A stretch of 5,507 nt of DNA, taken from positions 1 through 5,507 of the forward strand of contig CAAGBE010000030.1 in assembly GCA_900768005.1 (NCBI GenBank). The letters are read 5' to 3'. The stretch is from Clostridia bacterium (GTDB lineage Bacteria; Bacillota; Clostridia; UMGS1883). This document shows, in pieces, positions 1 through 5,507 of this stretch (its first letter is position 1; every line of letters starts with the position of its first letter). The position numbers were made by a program, and so were the translations under genes. The notes under the pieces were generated by a model. It ran no database searches and was not told the origin of the DNA. It worked only from the letters and a program-made list of their open reading frames with translations.

Positions 1-1308
1 AAATTCAGGGAAAAGCTGAGTAAGGTTTGAGGGAGTAACTCCAACAGGATAGGTAGGATTGACCTTTCCCAAAGCTACACTCTTCTGTCCTTTTATAAAG
101 TCGGCAGATGTCTGTACGGGTGCAAAATAATTTGCTCCGCCCATATAGAAAGCAGACTTTTCCAGCTTTTGCTGAAAGTCTATACCGCTTAATACATCGT
201 CACCCTCGAAATCTGTGGGGAGAACGGAAACAAGGAGCGCGCTGTTTGCATTTTCTCCGTCACGGGCAAAATTACTCATACCGTTTGTAACAACAGTGTT
301 TTCTTCACTTGCAGCGGCAACAACGCTTCCACCCGGGCACATACAAAATGTATAAACACCTCTGCCGTCTTTAAGGTGAACTGCCGCCTTGTAATCTGCT
401 GCAGGGAGCTTGTCCGCATATTTATGATATAAAGCATCATTTATAAGCTTTTGAGGATGTTCAATTCTGACACCTACGGAAAAGCTTTTCCTTTCCATCA
501 GAATATTGTGGGAATAAAGCATCCTGACAGTGTCTCTTGCACTGTGACCCGTTGCAAGAATGACACAATCGGTATCTATATCGCCTTTATTTGTTTTTAT
601 TCCGGTTATACGGTTGTCTGAGATATAAATATCTTCAAGCCTGCAACCGAAACGGACTTCACCGCCAAGGGAGATTATCTCGTTACGCATATTTTTTATA
701 ATGCCCGAGAGCAGGTCGGTGCCGATATGGGGCTTCCCCATATACCCGATTTCCTCGGGTGCACCGTGTTTTATAAATTCTTCAAGAACTTTTCTCTGTC
801 TTTTGTCCTTTGTTCCCGTGTTCAGCTTGCCGTCGGAAAAAGTACCTGCACCGCCCTCGCCAAACTGGATGTTACATTCCGTATCCAATTTTCCGCCTGC
901 AAAAAAAGTGTCAACGGCCTTTCGTCTTGAATCTACATCCATACCGCGTTCAATGAGGACAGGCTGTGCACCGCATACCGCAAGAATATGCGCAGCAAAA
1001 AGACCACTTGGACCACTTCCTACAACAACAGGACGTTTGGAAAGCCTTGAAACGGGCGGATATTCGTACTGATATTTTTCGTATTTATCCACGCCCTTAA
1101 CGGAGTAGAAACGCTTTTCACCGCGGAGATTAACTGCAACACTTATACAGCGGTGAATTTCGCCTCTTCTGTGTGCATCGATAGAATCCTTTATTATTTC
1201 AAAGGACAAAATATCGTAATCTCCTATACGGAGTTTTTCCTTTATTGAATTTTTTATATCCTCGTCTGTATAACGGAGAGGAAGTAGTAGGTTGGTTATT
1301 TTAAGCAT
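1..1308 (-). CDS. NAD(P)/FAD-dependent oxidoreductase, COG2509 type (3'-truncated by window edge)
   Basis: Open frame of 436 codons from the ATG at 1308 to base 1 with no stop, so the C-terminus is missing. Residues 1-90 form the N-terminal domain typical of this family, with the stretch SIDAHRRGEI at 42-51. A Rossmann dinucleotide-binding fold follows: VVVGSGPSGLFAA at 94-106 (GxGxxG) and the ribose-binding acidic residue in LIERG at 118-122. Family motifs are IQFGEGGAGTFSDGKLNT at 147-164, LATGHSARD at 251-259, FSVGVRIEHPQ at 276-286 and CPGGSVV at 324-330. Members usually run to about 460-540 residues, so roughly the last 50-100, including the second FAD-contacting segment, are probably outside. 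No signal peptide or membrane segment is seen, so it is likely cytosolic. The substrate is unknown. The start overlaps the stop of the preceding flavoprotein by 8 nt (ATGCTTAA) and has only a weak GGA 10 nt upstream, which suggests translational coupling. The family call is firm; the reaction is not. Confidence 0.9.
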   Translation of the reverse strand, partial: MLKITNLLLPLRYTDEDIKNSIKEKLRIGDYDILSFEIIKDSIDAHRRGEIHRCISVAVNLRGEKRFYSVKGVDKYEKYQYEYPPVSRLSKRPVVVGSGPSGLFAAHILAVCGAQPVLIERGMDVDSRRKAVDTFFAGGKLDTECNIQFGEGGAGTFSDGKLNTGTKDKRQRKVLEEFIKHGAPEEIGYMGKPHIGTDLLSGIIKNMRNEIISLGGEVRFGCRLEDIYISDNRITGIKTNKGDIDTDCVILATGHSARDTVRMLYSHNILMERKSFSVGVRIEHPQKLINDALYHKYADKLPAADYKAAVHLKDGRGVYTFCMCPGGSVVAAASEENTVVTNGMSNFARDGENANSALLVSVLPTDFEGDDVLSGIDFQQKLEKSAFYMGGANYFAPVQTSADFIKGQKSVALGKVNPTYPVGVTPSNLTQLFPEF

Positions 1309-2494
1309 TTTTATTTAATCCGTTTCCAACAATATATGCCGTTGCCCAAGCCCAATGGAGGTTATACCCTCCGCAGTCACCTACCGAGTCAAGTGCCTCA
1401 CCCGTGCAGTAAAGACCGCTGACTTTATTTGATTCCAGGGTAACGGGGTTAAATTCATTAAGCCGTACGCCACCGCAGGTTGCCTGCGACTGTTCTTTTC
1501 CCAAAACGGATTCTACCGTAAAGGAAAGGGCTTTTATTGTTTTTACAAGCTTTGTTAAATCGTTATCAGTCAGGGAAGAAACCTCCTTGCTGATATTTAT
1601 ATTACACTTTTCCAGAATATACTGACCGAGTGCCTTATGCAAAAATCCTGTTAAAAAGTCATCAGCCTTGAAATGAGAAAGGGTTTTTGCTCTTTCTTTA
1701 AGTATTGACAGAAACTTGTTTTCATCATACTCAGGAACTAGGTCAATCTCTATAACACTTCCTTTTCTGCATAGCCTTGAAATCTGCATAATGGCAATTC
1801 CAGACAGACCGTAATCGGTAAGCTGAAGCTCACCTTGTTCTTTTTTGACAGGCTTTCCAGCATCTATAAGAGTAACTGTGCAATGTGCCCTGATTCCTTT
1901 CAACTTTGTAACCTTTTCCCGTACCTTGACAGGAGAGAGGGCATAACAAGTTGGTGTTATACTGTGACCAAATGCTTTTAGCAGGTTAAAGGCGTTTCCG
2001 TCTGTGCCGAAAGATGGAGCAGACATCCCGCCCGAGGATATTACGACCTTGTCAAAGGTTTCACCGAGAACAGAAAAATAATTTCCTCTTTTCTCAATGC
2101 TTTTTATAAAAGCTCCCGTGCGGATTTTAATTCCTAAATGCTCACATTCAAGCCTCAGGGCATCGCTGACCGCATTTGCACGGCGTGAATACGGGTACAT
2201 TCTGCCGTTTTCTTCGCAAAGCATTATTCCCAACCTTTCAAAAAACTGCCTTTCATCATCGGGTGTAAAGGCAGAAAGTATGGGAGAGAGCATTTCGGGA
2301 TTGTGGGAAAAATAATTTTCGGGAGATATATCTTTGTTGGAAAGATTGCATCTTCCATTTCCCGTAGCCAGAAGCTTTTTTAAAACTCTGTCACTGCGCT
2401 CGAACACAGTGACAGAGTTTTCCATGCATATTCTTTTTGAAAAAATAGCTGTCGCAATGCCGCTGGCACCGCCGCCGATTACTGCAATTTTCAA
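1301..2494 (-). CDS. HI0933/YhiN/BaiN-family NAD(P)/FAD-dependent oxidoreductase
   Basis: A complete flavoprotein of 397 residues, close to the family's usual 390-420. The N-terminus is a Rossmann FAD-binding motif, IAVIGGGASG at 3-12. VTVFERSDR at 28-36 supplies the acidic residue at the end of strand 2, and the family signature LLATGNGRCNLSN is at 41-53. VVISSGGMSAPSFGTDG at 150-166 and the C-terminal signature TCGGVRLNEF (339-348), GLYCTGEALD (360-369), GDCGGYNLHWAWA (372-384) complete the family pattern. Annotations such as 'aminoacetone oxidase' are inherited; BaiN of Clostridium scindens, a bile-acid Δ4-reductase, is a related protein, but neither activity can be assigned here. The start is TTG: its first three bases overlap the gpsA stop as TTGA, and starting there gives the natural beginning of the first β-strand. 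GAGG lies 10 nt upstream. The product is probably cytosolic. A perfect inverted repeat spans codons 25-38. Confidence 0.93.
   Translation of the reverse strand: MKIAVIGGGASGIATAIFSKRICMENSVTVFERSDRVLKKLLATGNGRCNLSNKDISPENYFSHNPEMLSPILSAFTPDDERQFFERLGIMLCEENGRMYPYSRRANAVSDALRLECEHLGIKIRTGAFIKSIEKRGNYFSVLGETFDKVVISSGGMSAPSFGTDGNAFNLLKAFGHSITPTCYALSPVKVREKVTKLKGIRAHCTVTLIDAGKPVKKEQGELQLTDYGLSGIAIMQISRLCRKGSVIEIDLVPEYDENKFLSILKERAKTLSHFKADDFLTGFLHKALGQYILEKCNINISKEVSSLTDNDLTKLVKTIKALSFTVESVLGKEQSQATCGGVRLNEFNPVTLESNKVSGLYCTGEALDSVGDCGGYNLHWAWATAYIVGNGLNKNA
2382..2421. repeat. Perfect 15-bp inverted repeat (hairpin) inside the flavoprotein gene
   Basis: The left arm AAAACTCTGTCACTG (2382-2396) is the exact reverse complement of the right arm CAGTGACAGAGTTTT (2407-2421), with a 10-nt spacer at 2397-2406. 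In the minus-strand transcript the stem can extend inward by a U-G and a G-C pair, leaving the hexaloop UUCGAG. The transcript stem is followed by UUUU and then AAAAAAG, so the U-tract is too short for a convincing terminator in that direction. The stem covers codons 25-38 of the HI0933-family gene, 74-113 nt after its start, and the reading frame passes through it intact. The repeat is certain; any function is inference. Confidence 0.9.
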
Positions 2495-3489
2495 AGTATA
2501 TCAGCCTCGCTTTTTTTATCACGGGTCATAAGAGAAAGAACTTCTTTTTTCGGGTCTGCATTTTCGAAAAGCACACGGTATGCCGCATTTACAATGGGCA
2601 TTTCAATGTTGTGCTTTTTGGCAAGCTTATACGCTGCCTCGGTTGCCCATACACCCTCTACGGTCATATGAACCTCTTCCAAAGCTTCGGCAAGAGTCTT
2701 GCCCTGACCGATTAGTATTCCTGCACGGCGGTTACGGCTGTGCATGGATGTACAGGTTACAATAAGGTCGCCTATACCTGTAAGCCCTGCAAAAGTTTCT
2801 GCCTTTGCACCTAAAGCTACACCAAGGCGTGCTATTTCGTGAATACCTCTTGTCATAAGGGCCGCCTTTGTATTGTCTCCGTAGCCAAGACCGTCGGTAA
2901 TACCTGCACAGAGGGCTATAACATTCTTTAATGCACCGCCGAATTCCACTCCTGCAACATCGCTGTTGGTGTAAACACGGAAAGACGGTGCCATAAATAC
3001 TTCCTGAAGCTTTTTAGCCATTTCCATATCCTTGCAGGCAATTACGTTTGTAGTGGGGATTCCTCTTGCAACCTCTTCTGCGTGGGAGGGTCCGCTTAAT
3101 ACCACAATAGTGGAATTGGGCATTTCTGCTTCGAATGTTTCACTAAGTCTACAAAGCTTTTCCTCGTCAATACCCTTTGAAATATTAACAAGGGTTTTCC
3201 CGTCAGCACATTTGCCGAGTGCCTTTGCTGTTGTGGGAACTGCCTTTGACGGCACGGCAGAAACAATTATTTCACCGAATGTGGCAGCTTCTTCTATATC
3301 ACTTGTAAATGTTATATCAGCATCACCGAACTTGATACCTGGAAGAAATTCCTTGTTTTCACGGTCGGAAGACAGCCTTTCGCTTTCTTCTTTTTTATAT
3401 GACCACAGACAAACGCTGTGTCCGTTGGAACAAAGAAGCAGTGTAATGGCAGTACCCCAGCCACCGCTTCCTATAACGGATATTTTCAT
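2491..3489 (-). CDS. gpsA: NAD(P)H-dependent glycerol-3-phosphate dehydrogenase
   Basis: Reduces dihydroxyacetone phosphate to sn-glycerol 3-phosphate in the cytosol, supplying the backbone of membrane phospholipids. At 332 residues it has the family's standard length. The N-terminal Rossmann fold carries VIGSGGWGTA at 5-14. Conserved active-site residues by family alignment from memory are Lys105 (NISKGID, 102-108), GPSHAEEV at 133-140, the catalytic Lys188 in GGALKNVIAL (184-193), Asp241 in GLTGIGDL (235-242), SRNRRAG at 251-257 with Arg252 and Asn253 contacting substrate phosphate, and EGVWATEA at 278-285. The ATG at 3489 sits 8 nt after AAAGGA, which lies in the last codons of plsY; only 5 nt separate it from the plsY stop. 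The neighbour PlsY uses its product directly. Position 183 is Phe where Leu is common (VEFGG), a conservative change. Nothing is missing. Confidence 0.98.
   Translation of the reverse strand: MKISVIGSGGWGTAITLLLCSNGHSVCLWSYKKEESERLSSDRENKEFLPGIKFGDADITFTSDIEEAATFGEIIVSAVPSKAVPTTAKALGKCADGKTLVNISKGIDEEKLCRLSETFEAEMPNSTIVVLSGPSHAEEVARGIPTTNVIACKDMEMAKKLQEVFMAPSFRVYTNSDVAGVEFGGALKNVIALCAGITDGLGYGDNTKAALMTRGIHEIARLGVALGAKAETFAGLTGIGDLIVTCTSMHSRNRRAGILIGQGKTLAEALEEVHMTVEGVWATEAAYKLAKKHNIEMPIVNAAYRVLFENADPKKEVLSLMTRDKKSEADIL
2505..2508 (-). promoter_or_regulatory. Weak ribosome binding site for the TTG-started flavoprotein
   Basis: GAGG on the minus strand lies 10 nt before the TTG start and within the last codons of gpsA (the codons for Ser-Glu-Ala near its C-terminus). 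The poor match and long spacing, the non-ATG start and the TTGA stop/start overlap together point to translation by ribosomes arriving from gpsA. It supports the TTG at 2494 because no better site and no ATG lies near the first β-strand of the protein. Confidence 0.5.
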
Positions 3490-3494
3490 ATTTG

Positions 3495-4100
3495 TTATCC
3501 TTTCTTTTTTTGACCAAGTTTATTTTCTGTTCCTTTAACAAGTCTTGCAATATTCTGATGGTGTCTTGCTATACAAAGTGTACCGATAATAGCACAGAAA
3601 ATTGAAAATTCATTAACCTTAAAGAATATAAATGACGCAGTTACTGCCGCTACTGCCGCCAGTATGGAAGATAGTGAAACATATCTTGTAATAATTGCTA
3701 TTACAATAAATGTAGCCAATCCGATAAGTGCAGTAGGCCAATGAAGTGCAAGAAGTACTGCAAGGCTGGTTGCAACGCCCTTACCACCTTTGAAATGATA
3801 ATAAAGGGGGAAGTTATGACCGAGAACTGCGCCCAGAGCGGCACAGCAATCTAAAATTGCATTATCAAAAAACAGACGGGAAACGATAACCGCAATAACG
3901 CCTTTTGAAATATCAAGTATAAGCACAAGCGCTGCCGCACCTTTTCCGTATGTACGGAGCACGTTGGTGGTACCTGCATTTCCGCTTCCGTGGTTTCTTA
4001 TATCATCTCTGCGGAGCTTTGAATATATAATTGCAAAATTAAGTGAGCCAAAAAGATAGCCAAGTATCAGGAAAAGTGCAATCTTCAAAAAATCAGGCAT
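3495..4100 (-). CDS. plsY: Acyl-phosphate:glycerol-3-phosphate acyltransferase PlsY
   Basis: An integral inner-membrane enzyme that transfers the acyl group of acyl phosphate (made by PlsX) to position 1 of glycerol 3-phosphate, giving lysophosphatidic acid. With the ATG at 4100 it is 201 residues, the usual size. Family motifs are all present: GYLFGSLNFA at 14-23, GSGNAGTTNVLRTYG at 38-52, GHNFPLYYHFKGGKGVAT at 94-111, and RHHQNIARLVKGTENKL at 179-195. Hydrophobic segments at about 4-26, 54-76, 84-97, 108-138, 140-160 and 165-178 fit the multi-pass topology. The tail is basic (GQKKKG). The start overlaps the der stop by 8 nt. An upstream in-frame ATG at 4163 would add 21 residues inside der without a recognisable ribosome site, so I prefer 4100, which has AAAGGAG 8 nt upstream. 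PlsX and PlsC are not in the window. Confidence 0.97.
   Translation of the reverse strand: MPDFLKIALFLILGYLFGSLNFAIIYSKLRRDDIRNHGSGNAGTTNVLRTYGKGAAALVLILDISKGVIAVIVSRLFFDNAILDCCAALGAVLGHNFPLYYHFKGGKGVATSLAVLLALHWPTALIGLATFIVIAIITRYVSLSSILAAVAAVTASFIFFKVNEFSIFCAIIGTLCIARHHQNIARLVKGTENKLGQKKKG
3498..3503 (-). promoter_or_regulatory. Ribosome binding site of gpsA, embedded in plsY
   Basis: AAAGGA on the minus strand overlaps the last two sense codons of plsY (AAA GGA, then TAA) and lies 8 nt before the gpsA ATG. The lysine-rich end of PlsY is therefore partly dictated by the Shine-Dalgarno sequence of the next gene. It is a normal strong site and supports the ATG at 3489. Confidence 0.75.
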
Positions 4101-5418
4101 CGTTCTTGCTCCTTTCACGAACAATGAACTTAAGTGGTGTAGCCTTAAGATTAAATGCATCACGGATACAGTTTTCTATATATCTTATATAACTGAAGTG
4201 TGCCAGCTCGTGGTCATTGACGAAGATTACAAACGTGGGAGGTTTCGTTGAAACCTGAGTCATATAATAGAGCTTCAATCTCTTACCCTTATCACTGGGG
4301 GGCTGAACACGCATTGTAGCCTCGGCAAGACAGTCGTTTAATACTCCTGTCTGCAGACGCATCGAGTTCTGGTTTGTTACATAGGTAACAGTTTCAAAAA
4401 TATTGTTTAATCTTTGTCCCGTCTGTGCAGAAATAAAGAGAATAGGGGCATAGGTCATAAAACTCAGCTTTTCGTGAATTTCTTTTGTAAATTCATTTAC
4501 GCTGCTGTTATCTTTTTCAACCAAATCCCACTTGTTTACACAGATAATGGATGCTTTTCCCTCGTCGTGGGCATAGCCTGCAATCTTTGCATCCTGCTCA
4601 CTTATACCCTCGGTGGCATCAATCATTATAAGGCATACATCACAACGCTCAACAGCACTGTATGAACGGATAACGCTGTAACGCTCAAGTGAGTCAGTTA
4701 CCTTCGCCTTTCTTCTGATACCTGCAGTGTCAATGAGAGTATACTTTTCTCCGTTATGCTCGTAGAGTGTATCAATACTGTCACGTGTTGTTCCTGCAAT
4801 GTTTGATACAATAACACGGTTTTCGCCGAGGAGCTTGTTTACAAGAGAGCTTTTTCCCGCATTGGGTTTACCAACGATAGCAATTTTGATTGTGTCGTCT
4901 TCTTCCTCTTCTTCTGCAGAGGGGAAGTATTTTGCACATTCGTCAAGGACATCACCCACGCCCATCTTGTGAAGTGAAGAAATTGCAATGGGGTCCCCAA
5001 GACCGAGGTTGTAAAATTCGTAGAAATCCAAGGGAGGTTCACCTGGTGTGTCAACCTTGTTTACAACGAGGACAATGGGCTTACCCGATTTTTGCAACAT
5101 TGTGCAGACCTCTTGGTCTGCAGCGGTCATTCCATCACGTATATCCGTCATAAAAATGATTACGTGCGCCATATCTATTGCAAGTTCAGCCTGCATTCTC
5201 ATCTGCTCAAGAATAATATCCTTGGAATAAGGCTCAATACCGCCTGTATCAATCATTGTAAAGGTTTTTCCGCACCATTCACCGTCGGCAAATATACGGT
5301 CACGGGTAACACCGGGAGTATCTTCTACAATAGATATGCGTTTACCTGCTATTTTATTAAATAATGTAGATTTACCTACATTTGGTCTGCCTACAATGGC
5401 AATAATGGGCTTTGACAT
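4093..5418 (-). CDS. der: Ribosome assembly GTPase Der (EngA)
   Basis: An essential GTPase with two tandem G domains that acts in maturation of the large ribosomal subunit. It has 441 residues, close to the roughly 436 typical of Firmicutes. G domain 1: P-loop GRPNVGKS at 10-17, TPGVTRD at 34-40, DTGG at 57-60, NKVD at 120-123, SS at 147-148. An acidic linker (EEEEEDD, about 169-175) precedes G domain 2: GKPNAGKS at 183-190, AGTTRD at 208-213, DTAG at 230-233, NKWD at 295-298, SAQ at 330-332. A C-terminal KH-like RNA-binding domain covers about 352-437 (PPTFVIFVN at 393-401, RDAFNLKATPLKF at 419-431). All nucleotide-binding motifs are intact. AAAGGGG lies 9 nt before the ATG. The gene begins 17 nt after the preceding stop and ends 8 nt inside plsY, so it is probably co-transcribed with both. 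Confidence 0.98.
   Translation of the reverse strand: MSKPIIAIVGRPNVGKSTLFNKIAGKRISIVEDTPGVTRDRIFADGEWCGKTFTMIDTGGIEPYSKDIILEQMRMQAELAIDMAHVIIFMTDIRDGMTAADQEVCTMLQKSGKPIVLVVNKVDTPGEPPLDFYEFYNLGLGDPIAISSLHKMGVGDVLDECAKYFPSAEEEEEDDTIKIAIVGKPNAGKSSLVNKLLGENRVIVSNIAGTTRDSIDTLYEHNGEKYTLIDTAGIRRKAKVTDSLERYSVIRSYSAVERCDVCLIMIDATEGISEQDAKIAGYAHDEGKASIICVNKWDLVEKDNSSVNEFTKEIHEKLSFMTYAPILFISAQTGQRLNNIFETVTYVTNQNSMRLQTGVLNDCLAEATMRVQPPSDKGKRLKLYYMTQVSTKPPTFVIFVNDHELAHFSYIRYIENCIRDAFNLKATPLKFIVRERSKNDA
4109..4115 (-). promoter_or_regulatory. Strong ribosome binding site fixing the plsY start
   Basis: AAAGGAG on the minus strand lies 8 nt before the ATG at 4100, inside the last codons of der (around Glu-Arg-Ser near its C-terminus). 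It decides between the ATG at 4100 and the longer in-frame alternative at 4163. The first hydrophobic segment then begins at about residue 4, as expected for PlsY. Confidence 0.85.
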
Positions 5419-5427
5419 TTCTTTTTG

Positions 5428-5434
5428 CCCCTTT
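5428..5434 (-). promoter_or_regulatory. Ribosome binding site of der
   Basis: AAAGGGG on the minus strand lies 9 nt before the der ATG, in the 17-nt gap after the preceding stop codon. It is the only clear non-coding element in the window, and the gap is too short to hold a separate promoter or a terminator. Confidence 0.75.
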
Positions 5435-5435
5435 C

Positions 5436-5481
5436 TTAATTAATTATCGCATCTAAAAGCTCGTAACCGTTATCGCCGACT
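5436..5481 (-). CDS. C-terminal end of an unidentified gene upstream of der (partial)
   Basis: Reading leftward, one frame gives the peptide VGDNGYELLDAIIN followed by TAA at 5438-5436; the two other frames meet stops within this short stretch. The TAA is followed 17 nt later by the der ATG, a spacing normal for an operon. Only 14 residues are visible, so the protein cannot be identified from sequence. In many Clostridia the gene before der encodes a DUF512/radical-SAM-like protein, and a hydrophobic/acidic tail of this kind would be compatible, but that is inference from gene order. The fragment ends at 5481 because adapter sequence begins at 5482; the truncation is technical, not biological. 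Confidence 0.6.
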
Positions 5482-5507
5482 AGATCGGAAGAGCACACGT
5501 CTGAACT
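5482..5507. other. Illumina TruSeq-type sequencing adapter (non-genomic)
   Basis: The last 26 bases begin AGATCGGAAGAGC and continue ACACGTCTGAACT, matching the start of the standard Illumina TruSeq read-1 adapter exactly from its first base. The open reading frame of the upstream gene runs up to the junction. This is untrimmed adapter at the end of a read or contig and should be masked; it has no biological meaning. Confidence 0.97.

Noticed and set aside
169..175. Not a coordinate call: an acidic run at Der residues 169-175 and Ala in its second P-loop considered as oddities.
   Set aside because: The linker between the two G domains of Der is commonly acidic, and GKPNAGKS is a permitted P-loop variant; both are ordinary.
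478..491. 14-nt palindrome GGAAAAGCTTTTCC.
   Set aside because: It has no loop, is in-frame coding (Arg-Lys-Ser-Phe-Ser), and has no second copy or context to suggest an operator.
725..743. 8-bp inverted repeat ATATGGGG/CCCCATAT with a 3-nt loop.
   Set aside because: It lies within the codons for the MGKPHIG motif of the flavoprotein. It is short, has no U-tract, and could arise by chance in a window this size.
701..1072. Plus-strand open frame of 123 codons opposite the COG2509-type gene.
   Set aside because: It is antisense to a well-conserved flavoprotein region, its translation has no recognisable domain, and a second overlapping frame is open there too. It is a shadow of the real gene.
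1474..1488. 6-bp hairpin CGCAGG/CCTGCG in the HI0933-family gene.
   Set aside because: It is explained by codons of the conserved Ala-Thr-Cys-Gly-Gly motif and is expected by chance.
3032..3538. Plus-strand open frame of 168 codons opposite gpsA.
   Set aside because: It lies antisense to intact catalytic motifs of GpsA, and its low-complexity Ser/Leu-rich product is what the reverse of this coding sequence produces.
4101..4163. Longer PlsY start adding 21 residues.
   Set aside because: It lies within the der coding region and lacks a ribosome site, while the ATG at 4100 has AAAGGAG at ideal spacing and matches the usual family N-terminus.
4240..4256. 7-bp hairpin AGGTTTC/GAAACCT in der.
   Set aside because: It is short and internal to the codons for the conserved STKPPTF region; nothing else marks it as a signal.
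5436..5446. AT-rich stretch TTAATTAATTA before der as a possible promoter -10 region.
   Set aside because: It falls on the stop and final codons of the upstream gene, no -35 element can be placed convincingly, and the 17-nt gap favours read-through transcription.

Overview
The window is a fragment of an ordinary bacterial chromosome. Everything is encoded on the minus strand, so the genes read from right to left. The suggested organism is a member of the Firmicutes, probably class Clostridia (Ruminococcaceae/Oscillospiraceae-like, possibly gut-derived). The reasons are the gene order der-plsY-gpsA, the acyl-phosphate type acyltransferase PlsY, purine-rich Shine-Dalgarno sites (AAAGGAG, AAAGGGG), moderate-to-low G+C by eye, and the pair of clostridial-type flavoproteins that follows. 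The taxonomic call is inference from these features; no marker gene is present to settle it.

Layout in transcription order: (1) at 5482-5507, 26 bases of Illumina TruSeq-type adapter, not genomic DNA; (2) at 5436-5481, the last 14 codons of an unidentified upstream gene; (3) der, a double-GTPase ribosome assembly factor (5418-4093); (4) plsY, membrane glycerol-3-phosphate acyltransferase (4100-3495); (5) gpsA, NAD(P)H-dependent glycerol-3-phosphate dehydrogenase (3489-2491); (6) an HI0933/YhiN/BaiN-type flavoprotein with a TTG start (2494-1301); (7) a COG2509-type FAD-dependent dehydrogenase, truncated by the left window edge after 436 codons (1308-1).

The genes are packed with no room for promoters or terminators. 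There is a 17 nt gap before der, an 8 nt overlap der/plsY, a 5 nt gap plsY/gpsA, a 4 nt overlap (TTGA) gpsA/flavoprotein, and an 8 nt overlap between the two flavoproteins. This looks like one operon with translational coupling. GpsA makes sn-glycerol 3-phosphate from dihydroxyacetone phosphate, and PlsY acylates it in the first step of phospholipid synthesis, so these two form a direct metabolic pair. Der is a common housekeeping neighbour. The role of the two flavoproteins in the operon is unknown. No non-coding stretch is longer than 17 nt.

I found no undescribed system, mobile element, CRISPR array or RNA gene. Two observations deserve a second look: the adapter at the right end, and a perfect 15-bp inverted repeat inside the first flavoprotein gene (2382-2421).
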